Part shown: positions 1 to 6,952 of the stretch, piece by piece
Numbering within the stretch: position 1 is the first letter of the stretch
How the letters are laid out: every line of letters begins with the position of its first letter
Translations under genes and position numbers: made by a program
The notes under the pieces: generated by a model
Databases searched by the model: none
Told to the model about the DNA's origin: nothing
What the model saw: the letters and a program-made list of their open reading frames with translations, nothing else
Origin: an uncultured Clostridia bacterium
GTDB lineage: Bacteria; Bacillota; Clostridia; TANB77; CAG-508
DNA length: 25,697 nucleotides
NCBI GenBank assembly: GCA_944388645.1
Contig: CALXJO010000002.1
Span: 1-25,697, forward strand
Reading direction: 5' to 3'

Positions 1-5
1 TGAAA

Positions 6-35
6 GCAAGCAATTTTTAAAATTAAATTGCTTGC
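6..35. terminator. Hairpin terminator at left edge
   Basis: An 11-bp perfect stem (6-16 with 25-35, arm GCAAGCAATTT) closes an 8-nt loop. On the plus strand it is followed by CA and a run of T, so it could stop transcription entering from the left. It also lies directly after the stop codon of the minus-strand flavin reductase-like gene, so it may work in both directions. The minus-strand T tract, if any, lies outside the window. Confidence 0.6.
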
Positions 36-41
36 CATTTT

Positions 42-986
42 TTATTTCTTTTCTTTATTTCTTTTATCTTGAATAATTTCCATTTCTTTTTCTGTGATTA
101 ATTTTACATTATTTTCTTTTGCCCAAGCAACACATCCTTTAAGTACTGTATTTAGGAATACTCTTGGAACTTTTACAAGTTTTGCACAAGCTTCATCTGT
201 AAATTTAACTTCTGGATCTAGTCTTGATGCAGCATATTTTACAGTGTCTAAACTTATTCCTTTACTTGCTGGAATTGGCTCTGCAATTGGTCTTCTAAAT
301 CTTGTATACCAGAAATTTTTGTTGTCTCTATAACCATAATCTACTGGCACTTGTGGGAAGCCTTTTGCACTTACTCCATTTATTATTGAATTATAATATT
401 TTGGTTTTATTAATATGTGGTCTATTTTTAAAATAAAGTGTGCTCCATGTTCACTAGTTATTCCATTAAATTGATGATATGGTGGTTTATACTCATCTTG
501 TACTGTATCATTTTCTGCTCCATCTAGTTCTCTTACCCAAGTGCATTCAAATACTTGGAATGCTTCTTGTACAATTTTTGGAAATTGTTCTTTTGGATTT
601 TCTAATGATCTTTTTCCATCTACTAGTGTAAATATGCAATCCTTCATTTTCTCTTCTGTAGTTTCTCCTGGATATCCTAATCTTACTGCTTCTTTAAAGT
701 ATTTTCTTTTATCTTCTATAAAATTAATTGTGCATTTTCCTGTTCTTAATATATTTTTAGCAGTATTTGAACTATTTCTGCAACAAAGTAACATTGCATA
801 ATAGTCTTTTCCAGCAATGTAATATGGAAAGCATAAAGAGTATGAGCCTAAATTTGTTTGTCCATTTTCGCTTAATGTTCCAATTTCTGTTGTTGGCATT
901 GGAAAGAAGCTTGAAGTTTGGTAGAAATTATCTACAATTCTTAAATCTTTAAATCCATTTAATTCTTCTAATTTCTTTTGTTCCAT
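42..986 (-). CDS. Flavin reductase-like protein with a C-terminal PCP_red-like segment
   Basis: A 314-residue protein. Residues about 30-240 resemble the flavin reductase-like FMN-binding split barrel: a stretch with SYSLCFPYYI is followed by NTAKNILRTGKCTINFIED (about 74-92), the position where this family binds flavin phosphate. Such proteins usually bind FMN and pass electrons from NAD(P)H to a partner. The last ~50 residues (FTDEACAKLVKVPRVFLN, then an AKENNVKLIT stretch) resemble the small PCP_red helical domain best known from light-independent protochlorophyllide reductase subunit B and also found on redox proteins. The ATG is preceded by AAAGGGAG at a good distance and by its own promoter. 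No redox partner is adjacent, so the substrate is unknown. The flavin domain is fairly secure; the C-terminal assignment is from memory of the motif. Confidence 0.7.
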   Translation of the reverse strand: MEQKKLEELNGFKDLRIVDNFYQTSSFFPMPTTEIGTLSENGQTNLGSYSLCFPYYIAGKDYYAMLLCCRNSSNTAKNILRTGKCTINFIEDKRKYFKEAVRLGYPGETTEEKMKDCIFTLVDGKRSLENPKEQFPKIVQEAFQVFECTWVRELDGAENDTVQDEYKPPYHQFNGITSEHGAHFILKIDHILIKPKYYNSIINGVSAKGFPQVPVDYGYRDNKNFWYTRFRRPIAEPIPASKGISLDTVKYAASRLDPEVKFTDEACAKLVKVPRVFLNTVLKGCVAWAKENNVKLITEKEMEIIQDKRNKEKK

Positions 987-1021
987 ATTTAATCTCCCTT
1001 TCTAATTTTAATATTACATGC

Positions 1022-1050
1022 AATATAACACTAATAATTTAATCTTTCAA
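1022..1050 (-). promoter_or_regulatory. Sigma-A-type promoter of the flavin reductase-like gene
   Basis: Reading the minus strand: -35 TTGAAA (1045-1050), a 17-bp spacer, and -10 TATATT (1022-1027) preceded by TGT, giving an extended -10. It lies about 36 bp upstream of the ATG. The structured element at 1071-1171 sits about 20 bp upstream of the -35 box. Confidence 0.6.
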
Positions 1051-1070
1051 TATTTATATATAACAGAGAT

Positions 1071-1171
1071 TAAAATTTATATATTTTGAAAATTTTGAGG
1101 TTTCGCGTAGCATTTTGGAGCGTAAGCGACAGCAAGGAACCGATAAAATTTGAAAAAATATATAAATTTTA
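1071..1171. repeat. Structured inverted-repeat element, copy 1
   Basis: A 17-bp perfect outer stem (1071-1087 with 1155-1171), then inner stems 1090-1096/1145-1151 and 1099-1104/1136-1141, closing a core at 1105-1135 that begins GCGTAGC and contains GAGCGTAAGCGACAGCAA. The core reappears at 11873-11900 between arms of different sequence that still pair. The element lies between the hemolysin III stop codon and the next promoter. Whether it acts as RNA or as mobile DNA cannot be told from one genome. I do not recognise it as a named RNA family. Confidence 0.7.
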
Positions 1172-1190
1172 TTGAATTTATATGAATTTT

Positions 1191-1865
1191 TTACATTACA
1201 TATAAAAGAATTGTGAAGAACTGTAATATGCTTCCTAATAGTATGAATAAATGGAATACAGAGTGTATATATTTATGTTTTTTTCCAAAGCCATAAAATA
1301 TTGCACCCACAGTATATGCTATTCCTCCAAGTACAAGTAAGACTGTGCCTGGAATTCCTAATAATTTTGGTAGTAATGGGGCTTTTATTATAACACACCA
1401 CCCCATTACTAAATAGCATATCATTGAAAACACTTTATATTTTTTTAAATCTATTGAATTTAATACTATTCCAAGTATTGCAAATGCCCATATTACTCCA
1501 AATATAGTCCATCCAAGTGCAGGACTATATTCTCTAAATGTGCATAATGCAAAAGGTGTATATGACCCTGCAATTAATAAAAATATACTGCAATGGTCTA
1601 TAACTTGGAATACTTTTTTAGCTTTTAGATTTGGTTTAAGCCCATGATATATGCTAGACATTGTATATAGTAAAATCATGGTTGTTCCATATATTGCTCC
1701 AGATACAACTCCATACACATTTCCATGTATTGCTGAAAATACAACACATAAAACAGTTGCAACTATTCCAAAGGCTCCACCCACGATGTGTGAAACCATA
1801 TTAAATATTTCTTCTCCCTTTGTATATGTAGGAAGAGTTCTATCTGCAAGTTTTGTTCTTTTCAA
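1191..1865 (-). CDS. Hemolysin III / PAQR family membrane protein
   Basis: A 224-residue, strongly hydrophobic protein with about seven predicted membrane helices. Family landmarks are present in order: SHIVGG near residue 25, SSIYHG near 70, DHCSIFLLIAGSYTP near 90 and HSVFHLFILLGS near 200. The Ser, His, Asp and late His residues correspond to the metal-binding set of the PAQR/alkaline ceramidase (CREST) fold. The family includes Bacillus hemolysin III and E. coli YqfA, whose cellular role is poorly defined; membrane lipid or membrane-state roles are proposed, and haemolysis should not be assumed. The start is TTG at 1863-1865, with AGGAGG (1873-1878) seven bases upstream. It follows the acyl-CoA synthetase gene by about 84 bp and may share its transcript. 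Confidence 0.88.
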   Translation of the reverse strand: MKRTKLADRTLPTYTKGEEIFNMVSHIVGGAFGIVATVLCVVFSAIHGNVYGVVSGAIYGTTMILLYTMSSIYHGLKPNLKAKKVFQVIDHCSIFLLIAGSYTPFALCTFREYSPALGWTIFGVIWAFAILGIVLNSIDLKKYKVFSMICYLVMGWCVIIKAPLLPKLLGIPGTVLLVLGGIAYTVGAIFYGFGKKHKYIHSVFHLFILLGSILQFFTILLYVM

Positions 1866-1949
1866 TATTATACCTCCTAAAATTTTAGGACAGCTTAAAT
1901 TTTGTGAATATACTTCACTTTATAAACTGCCCCTCTTTTTCTATATTAT

Positions 1950-3686
1950 TTATTCTTCTCCATTTTTTATTATTTTATCTATTTCTTCAAATCTTTTTAT
2001 TTTTGCTGTTGATGTTTTTATCATCGGCTCATCTGTAATTATTAATTTTTTTATGTGTTTATAATTTGTAAGTTCACTATTTATTAGTTTTATGTCGTTC
2101 CAGATTTTTTCTTTTAGTTCTTCTTTAGATATGTCTTTATAGTTTTCTTCAACATATTCTTTATTATACACTATTTTTACGCTAACTACTAAATCGTCAT
2201 CCTTTGGATAACCAAATACCATGCTCTCTTCTACATATGGTAATTTATTTATTAATTCTTCTAGTTCTTCTGGATATACATTTTTTCCATTTTTTAATAC
2301 TATTACGTTTTTCTTTCTGCCTGTTATAAATATATAACCATCTTTATCTATTCTTCCTAAATCTCCTGTGTAAAACCAACCATCTTTTAGTACTTTTTTT
2401 GTAGCTTCTTCATTTTCGTAATACCCAAGCATTACATTTGGTCCTTTTGCAACTAATTCTCCTATTCCTTGTTCATTTGGATTATCTATTTTTATTTGTA
2501 CATTTGGCATAGGAAAGCCTATAGAACCATATCTTATACAATTTTCATTTTCTGCTGAAAGTACTGGTGATGTTTCTGTTAAACCATATCCTTGTATTGT
2601 AAGTATTCCAAAGTCGTTAAATGCTTTGGCAACTTTTTTATCTAATGCAGATGCACCACTTATAATTGCTCTTAAGCTTCCTCCTAGATTATCTATAATT
2701 TCTTTAAATACTTTTCTTCTAACATCTATTCCAATCTTTGCTAAGAAATTTGTAAATGGTGTGGCAACTTTTATCAGTTTTTCTTTTCCTTGTTTTTGAA
2801 TTTCTTTTTCTATTTTTTTATACATTGCTTCAATTAATAATGGTACACATACAAACATAGATACTTTATATTCTTTCAAATTACTTTGTATATATCTAAT
2901 TCCGTCACAGAATACATTCATGCATCCATGGTTTAAGAATATTAATATTCCTGTGCTTCCAAAAGTATGATGGAATGGCAAAAATGCCATGTTTACATCT
3001 GTACTTAAAAATTTTTCTACTTTGTTCATTGCTGTTATGTTTGAAGCAATATTTTTGTGTGATAACATTACTGCTTTAGATTGTGATGTAGTTCCTGAAG
3101 TGAATAGTATTATGCTCATTTTTTCATTGTCTATTGGTGCATCTAAAAATTCTCTATTTCCTTCTTTTAGTAGTCTTCTACCTTTTTCTAATAACTCCTC
3201 TAGATTGTAGAAATTTTCTTCTTTTGTTTCTATTTTGTCCATACATATAAATGTTTTTACTTTTGTTGTTTTTTGCATTCTTTTCATTATATCTATATAC
3301 TCTTCTGCAAAAATAATACAGTCAGCATAACTTCTTTGAAGTGAAGATTCTATTTCTTGTTCTGGAAGTCCTTTATCTAGTGGAACTGCAATACCTGTTC
3401 CATTTAATACTGCCAAATAAGATAAAACCCATTCATATCTGTTTTTACTTATAATCGCAATTCTTTTGTCTTTTAGTCCCATGTTTATTAGAGCTGTTCC
3501 TAAAGCATTAATTTGCTCTTGAAACTCTTTATATTTTATGTCCTTATATGTTACATTTTTGCCATCATTTTTTTCTTTAATTCTAAATGCTATATTTTCA
3601 GGGTATTTCGAGACTGGCTCATCTATTACCTCCCTTATATTTTGGTAATCTTTTGTCTCATAAATTTCATATTTTTCCTTTTTCAT
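1950..3686 (-). CDS. AMP-forming acyl-CoA synthetase (FadD-like)
   Basis: A 578-residue ANL-superfamily adenylating enzyme that would activate a carboxylic acid, probably a fatty acid, with ATP and attach it to CoA or another thiol. The core motifs are intact: phosphate loop LFTSGTTSQSKAV (194-206), YGLTETSP (367-374), YTGDLG (439-444), hinge GRKKN (456-460), NGKNVYPEELE (466-476), and a C-terminal lysine (K562, in TSTAKIKR) where the family keeps its catalytic lysine. Length fits long-chain acyl-CoA synthetases. The ATG has AAGGGGAA upstream. It lies 76 bp after the NrdD-like gene on the same strand with no clear terminator between, so co-transcription is possible. Chain-length specificity cannot be read from sequence; a ligase for acyl carrier protein is an alternative. 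Confidence 0.88.
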   Translation of the reverse strand: MKKEKYEIYETKDYQNIREVIDEPVSKYPENIAFRIKEKNDGKNVTYKDIKYKEFQEQINALGTALINMGLKDKRIAIISKNRYEWVLSYLAVLNGTGIAVPLDKGLPEQEIESSLQRSYADCIIFAEEYIDIMKRMQKTTKVKTFICMDKIETKEENFYNLEELLEKGRRLLKEGNREFLDAPIDNEKMSIILFTSGTTSQSKAVMLSHKNIASNITAMNKVEKFLSTDVNMAFLPFHHTFGSTGILIFLNHGCMNVFCDGIRYIQSNLKEYKVSMFVCVPLLIEAMYKKIEKEIQKQGKEKLIKVATPFTNFLAKIGIDVRRKVFKEIIDNLGGSLRAIISGASALDKKVAKAFNDFGILTIQGYGLTETSPVLSAENENCIRYGSIGFPMPNVQIKIDNPNEQGIGELVAKGPNVMLGYYENEEATKKVLKDGWFYTGDLGRIDKDGYIFITGRKKNVIVLKNGKNVYPEELEELINKLPYVEESMVFGYPKDDDLVVSVKIVYNKEYVEENYKDISKEELKEKIWNDIKLINSELTNYKHIKKLIITDEPMIKTSTAKIKRFEEIDKIIKNGEE

Positions 3687-3762
3687 TTTATTTTCCCCTT
3701 ACACTTGTTTTTCTAAGCATATCATAACTAAGCATTTTCTACAATAAATATGACCAGATATT

Positions 3763-5856
3763 CTATAATTTTATAAATCCTATATTATTTTGTTTTGCTG
3801 TTTTAATTATTTTATCTAGTTTTTCTGAGTTTATATTATCTTGATTTATTTTTAGTAAATGTCCTCCATTAGTTAGTTCATGGTATGGTCCTTCTATTTT
3901 TATTTTTGTTTCCATTTTTACTTTGTCGCTTTCTGGTAATTCAAAAGAGTTTGTATATTTTGTTTTATCTGTTATGTTAGGAATTGTACCATAAATTGCT
4001 TTATCTGTTGCCATAAATTTAGCTCCTAATCCATCATCATCTGTTCCCATAAGTGCAAAGTTTAAGTTATATTTTTTGCTAAACCCTTCTACTTTTTCTT
4101 TCATAAATTTAACTATTTCAAGTCCTAATTTTTGCGTTTCTTTACTTTGAGTTCTTGTCTTACCTGTTAGAGCAATTAAACATTCTTCTAGCCCCATAAA
4201 TCCTATGTTTAAATTTCCTTGTTTTATTATTTTACGTACTTTATCTTCATCTTTTGCTCTTTCTGAATCTAGCCAAATTCCTTGTTTTGCAAAAAATGGA
4301 AATTCAAAAACTCTTTTGTTGCCTTGTGTCTCAAATCTATCTAATAATTGTTCTTTTACAAGGTTTAATTCTTCTTCTAATTCTTCATAGAATTTATCTA
4401 ATTTTTCTTCTTTGTCTGTATTACGTATTCCAATTCTAGCTAAATTTATTGTTGTATATGATATATTTCCTCTTTGAGAGGCAATTTGTTTATCTTTATC
4501 TAGTATATTCTCCATTACTCTCATATTAGTAGAATTATATGCAACTTCACTGTCTGGGTTGTTTGGCTTAAAGTATTTTTTATTAAATGTTGCATCTAAA
4601 ATTGAAAATGCAGGATACCCTCTTCTACTAGCTATGTCTATAGCTCTTTTATATAAATCGTAGTTTTTATCATTCTCATTTAAATTTATTCCTTCTTTAA
4701 CTTTAAATATAACTAAAGGAGAAAGTATTTCTTTTTTTGTATCTATTCCAAAGTCAATTGCATCTAAAATTTTGCTTATTACCATTCTTCCTTCTGCAGA
4801 AGTATCTGTTCCTAAGTTTATTGTAGGGTATATTTTTTCTTTTCCATTTGAGTCTATAACATTTGTGTCATGTATAAATGCTTCCATTGCTTGTGATACT
4901 ATTTTCTCTGTTTTTTTAAGAGCTATGTCATAAGATACTCTAAAAATTCTTTGTACTTGTTTTGAATCTCTTGAATATTTATCAAATATTGATATATCTA
5001 GGTCTATTGTTTCTATTTTTTCTATTTCTCTATCTATTCCATTTGTTGCAGCAAATTTATCAAAATCTGTATATATTAATATATCATCAATTGTTTGCTT
5101 TAGCTGTTTCTTAAATGTTATTACAACTCCTGGTGCCATATAATAATCAAATGCAGGAATTGACTGGCAACCATGTTGTTCTTTCTGATTTAATGTTATT
5201 GCAAGTACAGCTAAGGCTGTATATGACATTATATCTTTAGGCTCTCTAATGTGTAGGTTTTTTGTATTAAATCCTTCATCATATAATTTTGTAAGATTTA
5301 TTTGTGATGAAGTTGTAGTTCCTACTGGCATAAAGTTTAAATCATGTATATGTATTTCTCCTGTTTCTTGAGCCTCTGCTATCTTCTTCTTTACCATATA
5401 AGCTTTTGCAAACTCTTTTGAAATAGTACTTCCATAGTCAACCATTTTATCTAAAGGACTTATTATGTTTTTTTCTGGTTTTTCAGTTTTCAAAGTTAAA
5501 TCTTCTAAAGCCTTCAAAAACTTATGTTGTTTTTTCTCATCAAAAAACAATTTTCTAGATTGCGCCCTTCTCTCTCTATATTCAGAAAAAGAGTAATAAA
5601 CATCTATATAACCTTCTTGTCTTAGATGTTTCTCTATTAAATCTTGAATTTCTTCTATTTTAATTTTTTGTACATTAAGACTTGCAATTTCTTCAATTAC
5701 TAAATTATATATTTTATTTATATCTTCTTCAGTATATTTTGGATTCTCTTCATCAATTACACTGTCAAAGCCCTTCTTTATAGCAATCGCAATCTTTGCA
5801 CCATCAAACTCAACCCTTTTTCCATCTCTTTTAATAACTTTAATATTCTCAAACAT
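3763..5856 (-). CDS. NrdD-like protein lacking catalytic cysteines and glycyl-radical domain
   Basis: A 697-residue homologue of anaerobic (class III) ribonucleoside-triphosphate reductase. It has an N-terminal ATP-cone (about 3-95: VIKRDGKRVEFD then SFSEYRERR) and the catalytic-barrel landmarks EIHIHDLNFMPVGTTT (167-182), HGCQSIPAFDYYMAPG (228-243), RGNISYTTINLARI (462-475) and ELTNGGH. Key residues are missing. The family's TTTCCQI motif reads TTTSSQI (S183, S184). The MGCR motif holding the thiyl-radical cysteine reads STNMR, with Thr443 at the Cys position. The protein stops at GFIKL, just before the four-cysteine zinc site and the RVxGY glycyl-radical motif. Neither reading past the stop nor another frame recovers that domain. 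The ATG has GAAAGG upstream and a good promoter, with a REP palindrome in the leader. I infer a non-catalytic paralogue, perhaps a nucleotide-binding regulator; no activase gene nrdG is in the window. Confidence 0.85.
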   Translation of the reverse strand: MFENIKVIKRDGKRVEFDGAKIAIAIKKGFDSVIDEENPKYTEEDINKIYNLVIEEIASLNVQKIKIEEIQDLIEKHLRQEGYIDVYYSFSEYRERRAQSRKLFFDEKKQHKFLKALEDLTLKTEKPEKNIISPLDKMVDYGSTISKEFAKAYMVKKKIAEAQETGEIHIHDLNFMPVGTTTSSQINLTKLYDEGFNTKNLHIREPKDIMSYTALAVLAITLNQKEQHGCQSIPAFDYYMAPGVVITFKKQLKQTIDDILIYTDFDKFAATNGIDREIEKIETIDLDISIFDKYSRDSKQVQRIFRVSYDIALKKTEKIVSQAMEAFIHDTNVIDSNGKEKIYPTINLGTDTSAEGRMVISKILDAIDFGIDTKKEILSPLVIFKVKEGINLNENDKNYDLYKRAIDIASRRGYPAFSILDATFNKKYFKPNNPDSEVAYNSTNMRVMENILDKDKQIASQRGNISYTTINLARIGIRNTDKEEKLDKFYEELEEELNLVKEQLLDRFETQGNKRVFEFPFFAKQGIWLDSERAKDEDKVRKIIKQGNLNIGFMGLEECLIALTGKTRTQSKETQKLGLEIVKFMKEKVEGFSKKYNLNFALMGTDDDGLGAKFMATDKAIYGTIPNITDKTKYTNSFELPESDKVKMETKIKIEGPYHELTNGGHLLKINQDNINSEKLDKIIKTAKQNNIGFIKL

Positions 5857-5871
5857 ACTAAATCCTTTCTG

Positions 5872-5905
5872 CCTGTTTTTGGGGACACGTTCCTAAAACA
5901 GGGTT
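5872..5905 (+). repeat. REP-like palindrome R1
   Basis: An 8-bp stem (CCTGTTTT 5872-5879 with 5895-5902) encloses GGGGACACGTTCC, which can itself form a 4-bp GGGA/TTCC stem. The 34-bp sequence is identical to R2 at 5971-6004. It lies in the 5' leader of the NrdD-like gene, directly upstream of its ribosome site. Confidence 0.85.
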
Positions 5906-5917
5906 ATCTTTGTTTAT

Positions 5918-5946
5918 ATTTTATATCAAAATATTCTTAAAATCAA
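5918..5946 (-). promoter_or_regulatory. Sigma-A-type promoter of the NrdD-like gene
   Basis: Minus strand: -35 TTGATT (5941-5946), 17-bp spacer, -10 TAAAAT (5918-5923). It sits between palindromes R1 and R2, so transcripts starting near 5911 would carry the R1 hairpin in their leader. Confidence 0.55.
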
Positions 5947-5970
5947 CTGTTTAAGGGTGTTTTTTGACAT

Positions 5971-6004
5971 CCTGTTTTTGGGGACACGTTCCTAAAACAG
6001 GGTT
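5971..6004 (+). repeat. REP-like palindrome R2
   Basis: Identical over 34 bp to R1, 99 bp away in the same orientation. It overlaps the 3' end of the transposase gene: the last codons and the TAG stop (5992-5994) are inside the repeat. With the inverted copy R3 it brackets the transposase gene. Confidence 0.85.
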
Positions 6005-6771
6005 TTATTGTTTTGTTTTAAATCATCCATTACGCCCCTGGGAATTTCCAAAAAATCTCGTATTTCTACATACTTTAACTTAAGCTCATTATTTAAATAG
6101 TATATTAATTTTTTTAGTAAATTTCTACTAGATAAAATTTCAAATGTTGCTTTTTCATAGTCTTTTTCAAATTTTCTTATGCCACTTATTATATATTCAT
6201 TCCTTTCTTCTATACTTTCAGTATCTATGTCCATAAATCTCATATTTACTACTTGATTAAACATCACTAAGAAATTGCATTTTGAGCCAAAAATCTCTTT
6301 CACAATTTTGCTTTTAGCCACACCTTTATTGTTTATATAGTCTGTATATGATGAATATTTATATTCATCACATCTTGAAACAATTTTAGCTTTTACAGGA
6401 TTGTTATGAATATATTTTATACAATTTAAAAGATGTTTTCTTTCATATATAGGCTCTGTCTTGTATCGATTTCTAAATAGAACTCCGCATCTATTTTCTT
6501 TTTTATTATACATTTGTGCATATAATAAATTAACTTTATGCATAAACTTACCAAAATCCTCAATATTTTCAGTGTATACTAAAAAATGAGCATGATTATT
6601 CATTATGCAATATGCCATTATTGTAAAATTATAATTAGCTTTATTCTCTTTAATAATATTTAAATACTTTTCTATGTACTCATTTTTATTAAAAATATAC
6701 TCTTTATTTACTCCTTGTACCATTACATGTATAAATGGAGCTTTTAAATCTTTTCTTGCTACTCTTGGAAT
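5992..6771 (-). CDS. REP-associated tyrosine transposase (RAYT, IS200-like Y1/HUH)
   Basis: A single-strand DNA endonuclease of the Y1 transposase/RAYT family. The metal-binding HUH motif is HAH in MNNHAHFLVY, and the catalytic tyrosine lies in KYIHNNPVKAK, the usual RAYT context; YKYSSYTDY follows. A C-terminal region of ~80 residues looks helical and may be the DNA-binding extension seen in RAYTs. The first ATG is at 6721-6723, but that start would drop the first strand. In-frame codons upstream encode PRVARKDLKAPFIHV, the normal RAYT N-terminus. The best start is ATT at 6769-6771, seven bases after AAGGAGGG (6778-6785), giving 259 residues. The gene has its own promoter and lies between inverted GGGGACAC palindromes R2 and R3. 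In this family the enzyme is thought to move or maintain REP palindromes and is usually single-copy and domesticated. Confidence 0.88.
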   Translation of the reverse strand: MPRVARKDLKAPFIHVMVQGVNKEYIFNKNEYIEKYLNIIKENKANYNFTIMAYCIMNNHAHFLVYTENIEDFGKFMHKVNLLYAQMYNKKENRCGVLFRNRYKTEPIYERKHLLNCIKYIHNNPVKAKIVSRCDEYKYSSYTDYINNKGVAKSKIVKEIFGSKCNFLVMFNQVVNMRFMDIDTESIEERNEYIISGIRKFEKDYEKATFEILSSRNLLKKLIYYLNNELKLKYVEIRDFLEIPRGVMDDLKQNNKTLF

Positions 6772-6801
6772 ATCAATCCCTCCTTATATAAAAAAATTAG
6801 A

Positions 6802-6829
6802 GGAAAACTTGCGAATTTGCAAATTTTCC
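6802..6829 (-). promoter_or_regulatory. Leader hairpin of the transposase mRNA
   Basis: Arms 6802-6812 and 6819-6829 pair at 10 of 11 positions around a 6-nt loop. On the minus strand the stem is followed five bases later by a run of seven T and then the ribosome site. It could act as an attenuator keeping transposase expression low. The five-base gap makes it a weak terminator. Confidence 0.45.
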
Positions 6830-6845
6830 CCCATTTATTATATGA

Positions 6846-6874
6846 ATTATACTACATTTTTTTAATTAAATCAA
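6846..6874 (-). promoter_or_regulatory. Sigma-A-type promoter of the transposase gene
   Basis: Minus strand: -35 TTGATT (6869-6874), 17-bp spacer, perfect -10 TATAAT (6846-6851). The -35 box directly abuts REP palindrome R3. Confidence 0.65.
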
Positions 6875-6906
6875 GCTGTTTTTGGAAGGTGTCCCCAAAA
6901 ACAGGC
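6875..6906 (-). repeat. REP-like palindrome R3 (inverted)
   Basis: A 10-bp stem CTGTTTTTGG (6876-6885 with 6895-6904). Its reverse complement matches R1/R2 except at a few positions, so it faces R2 across the transposase gene. The unit R2-transposase-R3 spans about 935 bp. Confidence 0.8.
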
Positions 6907-6952
6907 ATATCTTTATATTTTTTTAATATATTTAATTATTGAGGTGAGTTTT

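Noticed and set aside
3687..3762. Readthrough or frameshift to restore the missing NrdD C-terminus
   Set aside because: Reading past TAG gives NIWSYLL and another TAG; the other frame gives no cysteine pairs or RVxGY motif before the next gene.
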